Assembly: GCA_900548495.1 (NCBI GenBank)
Contig: URKT01000088.1
Location: 1-8,305 of the forward strand
Source: an uncultured Collinsella sp.
Lineage (GTDB): Bacteria; Actinomycetota; Coriobacteriia; Coriobacteriales; Coriobacteriaceae
Length of the DNA: 8,305 bases
Direction: 5' to 3'
Shown: positions 1 through 6,463 of the stretch, one piece after another
Position numbering within the stretch: the stretch's first letter is position 1
Layout of the letters: each line of letters begins with the position of its first letter
Made by a program: the position numbers and the translations under genes
Notes under the pieces: model-generated
Database searches by the model: none
What the model saw: the letters and a program-made list of their open reading frames with translations, nothing else
Told to the model about the DNA's origin: nothing

Positions 1-176
1 TGCCGCGCCCCGCAGTGCCCGCTTCCCCCGAGAACAATTATCAGTGCAGGTAGACGGATTATCAAAAATCGAAAATTGCCGGTATGGATGGAGGTCTCCG
101 AATCAGCCCCGTAATCCGGCATAGTTTTGAAATGACACTAAAGTAGGCACAAGCTAAATACCGATTCCAAGGATAG

Positions 177-239
177 TTGCGGTGGAATAGTTCCTGGATG
201 CCGGGGTTTTGGCGGAAATCAGGAACTATTTCACCGCAA
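177..239. repeat. 20-bp inverted repeat (hairpin) in non-coding DNA
   Basis: The arms are 177-196 and 220-239. They are complementary at 19 of 20 positions and are separated by a 23-base loop. The arm core is AATAGTTCCTG, and the ends are TTGCGG/CCGCAA. The element lies downstream of the minus-strand redox operon, with no coding sequence visible in 1-285. Neither strand shows a T-run after the stem, so it is not a standard intrinsic terminator. It could be a dispersed REP-like palindrome, an mRNA 3'-end stabiliser or a protein-binding dyad. The sequence alone does not decide. Confidence 0.6.
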
Positions 240-258
240 TTGAAGAGGGCTGGGGGAT

Positions 259-285
259 GGCGGGGTAGCTAAAAGAGCCCCGTCC
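259..285 (-). other. Small GC hairpin directly after the DUF1667 stop codon
   Basis: GGCGGGG (259-265) pairs with CCCCGTCC (278-285) with one bulged base, leaving a 12-base loop. On the minus strand the stem begins right after the TAG stop of the last gene of the redox operon. No T-run follows it, so I call it only a possible 3'-end structure of the operon transcript. Confidence 0.3.
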
Positions 286-696
286 CTAATTAGCTACTTG
301 GGCTCGGTTGATGTCCATGCTGGCGATGAGGTTGATGCTGGTGTCGAGGAGGTCTTCCAGTACGACGTCGCCCATGCGGATGGGGGCGTTGACGACCAGG
401 CCTCGGATGAGGTTCATGGCTTGGGCGTGGAGTTCTAGCGGGATGGCCTTGGCGGTGCGGACAGGCAGCAGCGTCTCGTCGCCGCCAGATACTGCTACGG
501 TAGTGGTGAGCACGCGCATGGGGCAGGTGAGCTCCTGATGTGCGAACTTATTACCGCGCGGACAGCTGTTGCCGGTCACGGAGCGCACCTCTACCACGGC
601 GCCGTCTGCGTCACGCTCTACCTCTACGGTCAGGAGACACTCGGATGGGCAGGTGGTGCAGTTGAACTGCAGCGTATCGATTGCGTTATTGCTCAT
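286..696 (-). CDS. DUF1667 small cysteine-rich redox-associated protein
   Basis: This 136-residue protein is the last gene of the three-gene minus-strand operon. The N-terminal half has the DUF1667 pattern: C13-x2-C16-x3-C20, then C45-PRG, followed by the QELTCPMRVLTTTV segment. Family members usually have N in the place of C58, so this copy has a fifth cysteine in that half. Four conserved cysteines suggest a metal or Fe-S site, but the function of the family is not established. It has no signal peptide or membrane segment. The start is well supported: GAGGAGG lies 8 bases before the ATG and overlaps the last codons of the upstream gene. Only three bases separate that gene's TAG from this ATG, so translation is probably coupled. 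DUF1667 genes commonly accompany the same pair of flavoproteins, which suggests a small subunit of one electron-transfer complex (inference). Confidence 0.85.
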   Translation of the reverse strand: MSNNAIDTLQFNCTTCPSECLLTVEVERDADGAVVEVRSVTGNSCPRGNKFAHQELTCPMRVLTTTVAVSGGDETLLPVRTAKAIPLELHAQAMNLIRGLVVNAPIRMGDVVLEDLLDTSINLIASMDINRAQVAN

Positions 697-699
697 GAG

Positions 700-2061
700 C
701 TATGCCTCCTCGATGGGATTGACGGACAGGACAATCTCGCTGACACCCAGGTCGAGCGCTTGTTTGATGACCTTTGCCGGCATTGGAAAGCTTTCCATGA
801 CGCTTGGCTTAAATGCACGGACCTTGCCTACGAATAATTCCTCGCCGCCAGCGAGAATACGCACGCGGGCGGCGTCGACCGGTCGGCGTACGCGGAAGTT
901 GAGCTTGGTGAGTGCCACAGCCGTAATGCGTCCCGGCAGCGCGTAGCCCGCAATGCCGGCAGGGGAGACCGTGAGCTGGCAACCCACGCGCTGGGCGCCC
1001 GCCTCGGCATCCGCGCCACCGCCCAGCGCGTATACCGCCGCAGCCGTGCCAGCCCTCTCTGACTCACTCGTTACGTTGTCGACCAGGTCGTGCACGTGCA
1101 ACACGTTGCCGCAGGCAAAGATGCCCGGCACGCCCGTCTGCAGGCTCTGGTCAACCACGGCGCCGCGCGTGCGCGGGTCAAGCTCTACGCCTGCGGCAAC
1201 CGAAAGCTCGTTCTCGGGAATCAAGCCCACCGAAAGCAGCAGTGTGTCACACGGAACAATGCGCTCGGTCCCCGGAATTGGCGCCAGGTGCTCGTCGACC
1301 TGGCTTACCTCGACGGCCTCCACGCGGTCGTGCCCGATCACGCGTGTGACGGTGGTGGACAGGTGCAGTGGAATTCCAAAGTCGTCCAGGCAGTTCTTGA
1401 CGTTGCGGCGCAGACCGTTGGCGTACGGCATGAGCTCGTAGACGCCCTCGACGGAAATCCCCTCGAGCGTGCAGCGACGTGCCATGATAAGCCCGATGTC
1501 GCCCGAGCCCAAAATGACGGCACGCGAGCCGGGCTTGAGATTTTCGATATTGATGTATCGCTGCGCCAGGCCCGCCGTAAACACGCCGGCGGGTCGGCTG
1601 CCAGGGATCTTGATCTCGCTGCGGGTGCGCTCACGGCAGCCCATGGCAAGGACGACCGCGCGCCCGGTGAGCTGCAGCATGCCGGCAGGGCTCATGAGCG
1701 TGACGGCATGGACCGCGGTGTCTTCCGTAGGCTCGCCTGAATCAATCCCAATCACCATGCTGTCCAGGAACAGCGCAATGTCGGTTGCGTGCACCTGGTC
1801 GATAAAGCGCTGCGCGTACTCGGGACCGGTGAGCTCCTGTTTAAAGTGCGACAGGCCAAAGCCAGGGTGGATGCACTGGCGGAGGATTCCGCCCAGGTGC
1901 TGCTCGCGCTCCACGATGGCCACGCGCGCTCCGGCCTTATGAGCGGCCAGCGCGGCCGCCATGCCGGCAGGCCCGCCGCCGATAACGACCACGTCGAAGG
2001 CTTGCGTCGGTACTGACTCAACGGCACCGCTGTCTGTAGCGCTCGATTTTAATTTCGCCAT
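700..2061 (-). CDS. NAD(P)/FAD-dependent oxidoreductase (middle subunit of GlpABC-like operon)
   Basis: This 453-residue flavoprotein belongs to the pyridine nucleotide-disulfide oxidoreductase fold. Residues 22-53 form the FAD-binding Rossmann motif (VVIGGGPAGMAAA and a final E51). The conserved LGGILRQCIHPGFG segment with C63 follows. GCRERTR lies at about 141-147. A second dinucleotide motif, VILGSGDIGLIMARR (182-196), is the expected NAD(P) site. A late FAD motif, GIFACGNVLHVHDLVDN, lies near residue 315. There is no CxxC disulfide redox pair of the thioredoxin-reductase type. The first 20 residues are an extension before the usual start of the fold. The start overlaps the end of the upstream gene by 13 bases; AAGGGGGG about 9 bases upstream supports this ATG. 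It probably passes electrons between the GlpA-like partner and NAD(H) or another carrier. The direction and substrate cannot be read from sequence. Confidence 0.85.
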   Translation of the reverse strand: MAKLKSSATDSGAVESVPTQAFDVVVIGGGPAGMAAALAAHKAGARVAIVEREQHLGGILRQCIHPGFGLSHFKQELTGPEYAQRFIDQVHATDIALFLDSMVIGIDSGEPTEDTAVHAVTLMSPAGMLQLTGRAVVLAMGCRERTRSEIKIPGSRPAGVFTAGLAQRYINIENLKPGSRAVILGSGDIGLIMARRCTLEGISVEGVYELMPYANGLRRNVKNCLDDFGIPLHLSTTVTRVIGHDRVEAVEVSQVDEHLAPIPGTERIVPCDTLLLSVGLIPENELSVAAGVELDPRTRGAVVDQSLQTGVPGIFACGNVLHVHDLVDNVTSESERAGTAAAVYALGGGADAEAGAQRVGCQLTVSPAGIAGYALPGRITAVALTKLNFRVRRPVDAARVRILAGGEELFVGKVRAFKPSVMESFPMPAKVIKQALDLGVSEIVLSVNPIEEA

Positions 2062-3518
2062 CCTAGCGCACCCCCCTTCAGCGGTCCCTCAACCAGCCAA
2101 GAACCTGCGTCCTCCAACAACACCTCGTTGGGGTCGCAGCCCAGCTCGCGCGCCAGGATCGCAACCACACGGCTTTGGCAAAAGCCGCTCTGGCATCGAC
2201 CCATGCCGGCACGGCAGCGGCGCTTGACGCCCTCGACCGAAACCGCGCCCGGGCGGCGTCGGATCGCGGCCACGATCTCGGCCTCGGGCACCGTCTCGCA
2301 GCGGCAGACGATCTGCCCCCACGCGGGGTCGGACTCGATGAGCTCTTCTTTGCGCGTAAGCGGCGCGCGGTCAAAGTCGTCCGGCGCGCGGCGAATCGGG
2401 TCCCAATCGTCCCGTTCGCGCAGGGGCACGCCGGCATCGCGCAACACCTGTTCCATACGCTCGGCAGTGGCCGGCGCGCTCGCCACGCCCGGCGACTGAA
2501 TGCCCGCTGCCTGGAAAAGTCCCGGCACCACGGCCGACTGTCCAATAAAGAAGTCGTTCGTTCCCTGAATGACCGGACGCCCGCCGGCAAATGCGCGCAC
2601 CACGCGACGCGTGTCCAGATCGGGCACCAGCTTGCGCGCGCCGGTCAGCAGTGCGTTCACATCGCTCGCATAGGTCTGCGTGTCACCCGGCTCGCGCACA
2701 GCGGCGGTTGCGGTGATCACGGTGTTGCCGTGTACAGTGCCCGTCACGATAACGCCCTTCGACACCGGCGTCGGCACGGGGTAGAGCGGCATGAGCGTGC
2801 GCGGCTCCTTGTCCAGCACCACGATGTTGCCCTGACGCCAGACCATCTGGAATTCCTCGGCGCCCGCCATATGCGAGATGCCGGCGGCGCCGTTGCCTGC
2901 GGCGTTGATCAGGTAGCGGCAGCGCACGTTGCCAGCGGGGGTCGCCAGCGTAAAGCGCGCGTCGTCACCCGAGCGCGCGACTTCAATCGCTTCCACCGGA
3001 GCGGACCGCATGAACGTCACCCCGTTGTCCACGGCGTTTTCCAGCGCGGCGATGGCAACCTCAAACGGGTCGACAAACCCAGTCGAGGGGCACCACAACG
3101 CGCACGTTGCATAGGCACTGGCGCGCGGCTCTAATTCGTGGATGCGGTCGGGTCCAACGATCGACAGCTCGGGCACACCGTTGACATGGCCGTTGCTGCG
3201 CAGCTGTTCCAGATGCGCACGGTCCTCGTCGTTAAAGCCCAGCACCATCGAACCGGTGCGACGGAACAAAAAGCCCAGCTCCTGCGCCCATGTACCGTAC
3301 AACTCGCAGCCACGGGCGTTAACCTGCGCCTTTACGGTTCCCGGCGTCGGATCGTAGCCGGCGTGCACCAGGCCGCCGTTGGCCTTCGACGCGCCCTGCG
3401 CAATATCGTTAGCCGCCTCGACCACGCAAATTGACAGGTCAAACCGCGCGAGCTGCCGTGCGATGGCGCATCCGGTGATGCCCGCGCCGACAATCGCGAT
3501 ATCAAACGTTTCTGCCAC
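2049..3518 (-). CDS. GlpA/LhgO-like FAD-dependent oxidoreductase with C-terminal BFD [2Fe-2S] domain
   Basis: This 489-residue protein is the first gene of the operon. The N-terminus carries a DAO-family FAD motif, IAIVGAGITGCAIAR, with E34 ending the second strand, followed by GASKANGGLVHAGYD, typical of glycerol-3-phosphate dehydrogenases and L-2-hydroxyglutarate oxidases. The C-terminal ~85 residues are a BFD-like Fe-S domain: C405-R-C407, then C442 and C447 in GRCQSGFC, the likely cluster ligands; C435 is an extra cysteine. E. coli GlpA has the same order of domains. The likely reaction is oxidation of glycerol-3-phosphate or a similar 2-hydroxy compound, with electrons leaving through the Fe-S cluster. 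No glpK or glpF is in the window, so the substrate is unproven. The start is GTG with GGGAGG four bases upstream, and a perfect palindrome precedes it. There are no membrane segments. Confidence 0.85.
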   Translation of the reverse strand: MAETFDIAIVGAGITGCAIARQLARFDLSICVVEAANDIAQGASKANGGLVHAGYDPTPGTVKAQVNARGCELYGTWAQELGFLFRRTGSMVLGFNDEDRAHLEQLRSNGHVNGVPELSIVGPDRIHELEPRASAYATCALWCPSTGFVDPFEVAIAALENAVDNGVTFMRSAPVEAIEVARSGDDARFTLATPAGNVRCRYLINAAGNGAAGISHMAGAEEFQMVWRQGNIVVLDKEPRTLMPLYPVPTPVSKGVIVTGTVHGNTVITATAAVREPGDTQTYASDVNALLTGARKLVPDLDTRRVVRAFAGGRPVIQGTNDFFIGQSAVVPGLFQAAGIQSPGVASAPATAERMEQVLRDAGVPLRERDDWDPIRRAPDDFDRAPLTRKEELIESDPAWGQIVCRCETVPEAEIVAAIRRRPGAVSVEGVKRRCRAGMGRCQSGFCQSRVVAILARELGCDPNEVLLEDAGSWLVEGPLKGGALGWRN

Positions 3519-3535
3519 GGTGCCTCCCAGACAAG

Positions 3536-3563
3536 TTGACAGGCTGTCAATAAGACTATCCTA
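3536..3563 (-). promoter_or_regulatory. Perfect operator-like palindrome and candidate -10 for the redox operon
   Basis: TTGACAG-G-CTGTCAA (3536-3550) is a perfect 7+1+7 palindrome, 17 bases upstream of the GTG start of the GlpA-like gene. On the minus strand, TAGGAT (3558-3563) is a possible -10, which would place transcription start at about 3551, at the edge of the palindrome. I see no good -35. A dimeric repressor binding at the start of transcription would fit, but the regulator is unknown. The palindrome is certain; the promoter assignment is weak. Confidence 0.45.
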
Positions 3564-3682
3564 CGGTCTGCGCGTCCCCAGTGCGGCGGCAATGCGGCGA
3601 ACAGCCCCGCAACACCCGCCAACGGCAGGCGAGGGGAGACCCCGGCAACGTTGACAACCTCGTCTACCGACAACTACGGCAA

Positions 3683-3846
3683 CCGTTTGTCTCGATCTGT
3701 AACAGTTTGCTGATGATTTGGGTTCTAGATGTTACAGATCGAGACGTTAGTCTGGCGCCCCCTCCGTTTGTCTCGACCTGTAACATCTAGGACCGGATTT
3801 CGCTCCCACCTGTTTCAGATTGAGATGTTTGTGTCCGCGCCAGCCC
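3683..3846. repeat. Two 81-bp units, each a dyad of a 16-bp motif (BIME-like)
   Basis: The motif TGTTACAGATCGAGAC occurs four times in alternating orientation: reversed at 3689-3704 (exact), forward at 3730-3745 (exact), reversed at 3770-3785 (one mismatch), forward at 3811-3826 (three mismatches). Each reversed-forward pair has a 25-base spacer, and the second pair starts exactly 81 bases after the first. CCGTTTGTCTCGA precedes both reversed copies. A second match, 23 of 25, links 3721-3745 to the reverse complement of 3770-3794. The array fills the gap between divergent genes. It may be a dispersed palindromic element or a multi-site operator. It is not a CRISPR, because orientation alternates and there is no repeat-spacer regularity. 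Confidence 0.75.
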
Positions 3847-3866
3847 CGCCCCTAGCCGTGGTCCCA

Positions 3867-3908
3867 TATAAACAAACCCCGTGGTAAACTTGACCGAACT
3901 GTTAATAT
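3867..3908 (+). promoter_or_regulatory. Candidate promoter region for the zinc-ribbon gene
   Basis: This AT-rich stretch follows the repeat array and contains three possible -10 boxes: TATAAA (3867-3872), TAAACT (3885-3890), and TGTTAATAT (3900-3908, extended type). The last would start transcription almost on the ribosome binding site, so one of the first two is more likely. No clear -35 is visible. Confidence 0.3.
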
Positions 3909-3925
3909 TCCGAAAGGTACCCGTA

Positions 3926-4357
3926 ATGTCCAAGTACATCTCCGAGCTCATGTCGCCGCAGCTCATGGGCGTCGTCTATGCCTTTGTTGGCTTTATCATC
4001 GCCCTGTATGTGCTGTCGGTCGTCTATGTGTTCATCGACGCTCGCCGCCGCGGCGCCAGCGCCTACGTGGCATGGGGCATCATCGCCCTCATCCCGTTTG
4101 TGGGCCTCATTGCCTACCTGGTTCTGCGCCCGCACTCCTACGCGTCCGACCGCGAGGAGCAGGAGCTGGACATGGCCCTGCGCGAGCGCCAGCTTGCCCA
4201 GTACGGCACCTGCCCGCAGTGCGGCGCGCCCATCGAGAAGGACTTCGTCGTCTGCCCGGTGTGCGATACCCAGGTTCGCAACGTATGCCCCAGCTGCCAT
4301 CGTCCGCTCGATGCGCACTGGAAGGTCTGCCCCTACTGCCGAACTCGCATCCAGTAA
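3926..4357 (+). CDS. Small membrane protein with two transmembrane helices and a double zinc ribbon
   Basis: This 143-residue protein of unknown function has two hydrophobic segments at about 14-37 and 47-67, with DARRRG between them. The charged loop favours a short cytoplasmic hairpin, which would place both termini outside or the topology reversed. The first part resembles the short PLDc_N-like membrane module (FxGLIAYLVLRP). After a charged linker come two complete zinc ribbons: C96/C99/C110/C113 and C121/C124/C135/C138, each CxxC-x10-CxxC. All eight ligands are present. The ATG is chosen because GAAAGG lies 8 bases upstream; an in-frame GTG at 3881 has no such site. It stands alone between the repeat array and the thrS promoter. 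Membrane-tethered zinc ribbons often serve in protein-protein contact, but no role can be assigned here. Confidence 0.8.
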   Translation: MSKYISELMSPQLMGVVYAFVGFIIALYVLSVVYVFIDARRRGASAYVAWGIIALIPFVGLIAYLVLRPHSYASDREEQELDMALRERQLAQYGTCPQCGAPIEKDFVVCPVCDTQVRNVCPSCHRPLDAHWKVCPYCRTRIQ

Positions 4358-4456
4358 CGCATCCATCGCCGGGCCGGCCGCAAGCCGCGGGCGCCGCGCG
4401 TCCCGCGCAAGCCACACGCGCAACCCGCCCCACACGATGAAGCATGCGTAGAAAAT

Positions 4457-4487
4457 CGCCCGCCGTGCCATTAAGGTGCGGCGGGCG
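4457..4487. terminator. 13-bp hairpin between the zinc-ribbon gene and thrS
   Basis: The arms 4457-4469 and 4475-4487 pair over 13 positions, two of them G-U, around the loop ATTAA. On the plus strand only CTTGTAT follows, a poor T-run. On the minus strand the stem is followed by ATTTTC, so it may work mainly against antisense transcription or weakly in both directions. It directly abuts the thrS -35 box. Confidence 0.45.
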
Positions 4488-4488
4488 C

Positions 4489-4516
4489 TTGTATACCAAG
4501 ACAACCTGCCTATAAT
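4489..4516 (+). promoter_or_regulatory. thrS promoter
   Basis: A perfect -10 TATAAT lies at 4511-4516. TTGTAT at 4489-4494 is a weak -35 with 16 bases of spacing. Transcription would begin near 4523, giving a leader of about 64 bases. It lies between the hairpin at 4457-4487 and thrS, so thrS has its own transcription unit. Confidence 0.65.
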
Positions 4517-4560
4517 GATGCAAGTCAAAAACGCCGAGCGCATCGCACGCACTTGCATCA
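4516..4560 (+). promoter_or_regulatory. Perfect 10-bp dyad over the thrS start of transcription
   Basis: TGATGCAAGT (4516-4525) and ACTTGCATCA (4551-4560) are exact inverted repeats, 25 bases apart. The left arm begins on the last base of the -10 box and crosses the predicted transcription start. It may be a repressor operator, or, if transcription starts earlier than predicted, an RNA hairpin before the ribosome binding site. No T-box sequence such as the conserved GGTGG-ACC core is visible. Confidence 0.45.
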
Positions 4561-4586
4561 GGCATCCGAGAGGAGAAAACATACCC

Positions 4587-6350
4587 ATGAAGGCACTCTA
4601 CAATGACGGTTCGGTGGCCGAGCTCCCGCAGGACGAGGTCACGCACGTCATCCGCCACTCCGCCGCGCACATCATGGCGCAGGCCATCAAGCGCCTGTAC
4701 CCCGAGGCCGACTTTGCCTACGGTCCCGCGACCGACAACGGTTTTTACTACGACGTCGACCTGCCCGAGGGCGTCAAGATCAGCGAGGACGACTTCCCCG
4801 CGATCGAGGCTGAGATGAAGAAGATCGTCAAGGAGAACCTCAAGTTTTCCGTGTACGAGAAGCCCCGTGCCGAGGCTATCGCCCTTATGGAGGAGCGCGG
4901 CGAGAAGTACAAGGTTGAGCACATCGGCGACCTGGACGACGACGCCCGCATCACCTTCTACCAGCAGGGCGACTACATCGACATGTGTGTCGGCCCCCAC
5001 ATCTGCTACACCAAGGCGCTGAAGGCCTTTAAGCTCACCGGCGTTTCGGGCGCTTACTGGAAGGGCGATAAGGACAACAAGATGCTCACCCGCATCAACG
5101 GCGTTGCCTTTGCCACCAAGGAAGAGCTCGACGAGCACATGCACATGCTGGAGGAGGCCAAGAAGCGCGATCACCGCAAGATCGGTCGCGAGATGGACCT
5201 CTTTATGATGCGCGACGAGGCTCCCGGTTTCCCGTTCTTCCTGCCCAACGGCATGATCCTTAAGAACACGCTGCTGGACTACTGGCGCGAGATCCACCAT
5301 AAGGCCGGCTACGTGGAGATCTCTACGCCGCTCATCATGAACAAGCAGCTGTGGAAGACCTCGGGCCACTGGGACCACTACAAGGACAACATGTACTCCA
5401 CCGTTATTGACGACGAAGAGTACTGCATTAAGCCCATGAACTGCCCGGGCGGCGTGCTGGTGTACGCCTCCAAGCCGCATTCCTACCGCGAGCTGCCCAT
5501 CCGCGCCGGCGAGATTGGCCTGGTGCATCGCCACGAGCTGCGCGGCGCCCTGCACGGCCTGTTCCGCGTGCGCTGCTTTAACCAGGACGACGCCCACCTG
5601 TTTGTGCGTCCCGACCAGCTGACCGACGAGATCGTGGGCGTGGTCAACCTCATCGACTCCGTGTACCAGAAGTTTGGCTTTAAGTACCACGTCGAGCTTT
5701 CCACCCGCCCCGAGGACTCCATGGGTTCGGACGAGGACTGGGCTCGCGCCGAGGAGGGCCTGCGCACCGCTCTGGAGCAGCTGCACATGGACTACGAGGT
5801 CAACGAGGGCGACGGCGCCTTCTACGGCCCCAAGATCGACTTCCACCTGGAGGACTCGCTCGGCCGTACCTGGCAGTGCGGTACCGTCCAGCTCGACTTC
5901 CAGATGCCGCTCAACTTTGATCTGGAGTACGTGGACGCCGACGGTACCAAGAAGCGCCCCATCATGCTGCACCGTGTATGCTTTGGCTCCATCGAGCGCT
6001 TCATCGGTATTCTGATTGAGCACTTTGCGGGCAAGTTCCCCACCTGGCTGGCTCCCGTGCAGGTCAAGGCGCTTCCCGTCTCTGAGAAGAGCCGCGACTA
6101 CGCCCACGAGGTGTGCGCCAAGCTGGAGGAGGCCGGCATTCGCGTGGTCTGCGACGACCGCGACGAGAAGATCGGTTACAAGATCCGCGAGGCCCGCAGC
6201 ATCGATCGCGTGCCCTACATGCTCATCCTGGGCGAGAAGGAGGTCGAGGCCGGCAACATCTCCGTCCGCGATCGCTCCAACGAGACCGTTCAGATGAGCG
6301 TTGACGAGTTTGTTGCGAAGGTGCTCGAGGAGATCAAGACTCGCGCCTAA
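4587..6350 (+). CDS. thrS: Threonyl-tRNA synthetase lacking the N-terminal TGS domain
   Basis: This class II aminoacyl-tRNA synthetase charges tRNA-Thr in the cytoplasm. It has 587 residues against about 640 for E. coli ThrRS. The editing domain has H24-x3-H28 and D132-x-C134-x3-H138, matching the E. coli H73/H77 and D180/C182/H186 set. The catalytic core has the zinc ligands C286 (in NCPG), H337 (in DDAHLF) and H462 (in MLHRVCFGSIERF). Motif 2 arginine is in LHGLFRVRCF, and FPTWLAPVQV leads into the anticodon-binding domain (about 488-587). The first editing histidine is at 24 instead of about 73, so the TGS domain is absent. AGGAG lies 11 bases before this ATG. A longer in-frame reading from 4476 would run through the promoter and does not resemble TGS. 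Two terminators follow. Confidence 0.95.
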   Translation: MKALYNDGSVAELPQDEVTHVIRHSAAHIMAQAIKRLYPEADFAYGPATDNGFYYDVDLPEGVKISEDDFPAIEAEMKKIVKENLKFSVYEKPRAEAIALMEERGEKYKVEHIGDLDDDARITFYQQGDYIDMCVGPHICYTKALKAFKLTGVSGAYWKGDKDNKMLTRINGVAFATKEELDEHMHMLEEAKKRDHRKIGREMDLFMMRDEAPGFPFFLPNGMILKNTLLDYWREIHHKAGYVEISTPLIMNKQLWKTSGHWDHYKDNMYSTVIDDEEYCIKPMNCPGGVLVYASKPHSYRELPIRAGEIGLVHRHELRGALHGLFRVRCFNQDDAHLFVRPDQLTDEIVGVVNLIDSVYQKFGFKYHVELSTRPEDSMGSDEDWARAEEGLRTALEQLHMDYEVNEGDGAFYGPKIDFHLEDSLGRTWQCGTVQLDFQMPLNFDLEYVDADGTKKRPIMLHRVCFGSIERFIGILIEHFAGKFPTWLAPVQVKALPVSEKSRDYAHEVCAKLEEAGIRVVCDDRDEKIGYKIREARSIDRVPYMLILGEKEVEAGNISVRDRSNETVQMSVDEFVAKVLEEIKTRA

Positions 6351-6373
6351 GGCAAGCTCCACAACAATTAATA

Positions 6374-6408
6374 AAGGCGACCGTCCACAAAGGGCGGTCG
6401 CCTTTTTT
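6374..6408 (+). terminator. Intrinsic terminator of thrS
   Basis: The 13-bp stem (6374-6386 with 6392-6404, one G-U pair) around the loop ACAAA runs into six Ts (6403-6408). It begins 23 bases after the thrS stop codon. This is a textbook rho-independent terminator. Confidence 0.95.
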
Positions 6409-6422
6409 CTTACTAAAATAAG

Positions 6423-6450
6423 AAAAGCCGCTGGTTAAGCGGCTTTTTTT
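6423..6450. terminator. Second, bidirectional intrinsic terminator
   Basis: AAAAGCCGCT (6423-6432) and its exact complement (6438-6447) flank the loop GGTTA. Seven Ts follow on the plus strand. On the minus strand the stem is followed by TTTTCTTATTTT, so it should work in both directions. It separates thrS from the polysaccharide locus leader. Confidence 0.92.
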
Positions 6451-6463
6451 GTTGCACAAAAAG

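Noticed and set aside
2175..3134. 319-codon plus-strand frame over the GlpA-like gene
   Set aside because: It is antisense to a gene with clear FAD and Fe-S motifs, and its protein is low-complexity R/A/H-rich.
3581..3790. 69-codon plus-strand frame through the repeat array
   Set aside because: It is read only because the 81-bp period is a multiple of three. There is no ribosome binding site or domain, and it repeats PFVSICN/PFVSTCN from the DNA repeat.
3683..3846. CRISPR array
   Set aside because: The repeats are short and alternate in orientation with unequal gaps, and no cas gene is nearby.
3881..3925. GTG start for the zinc-ribbon protein at 3881
   Set aside because: There is no ribosome binding site before it, and it overlaps candidate -10 boxes. 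The ATG at 3926 has GAAAGG at 8 bases.
4358..4586. T-box riboswitch before thrS
   Set aside because: The expected leader from the TATAAT box is only about 64 bases, with no T-box core sequence and no antiterminator/terminator pair.
4107..6362. Very long open frame (751 codons) on the minus strand across thrS
   Set aside because: It is the antisense of an unmistakable thrS. Its composition (repeated L, V, D, H, G) reflects codon bias of the real gene, and no domain is recognisable.
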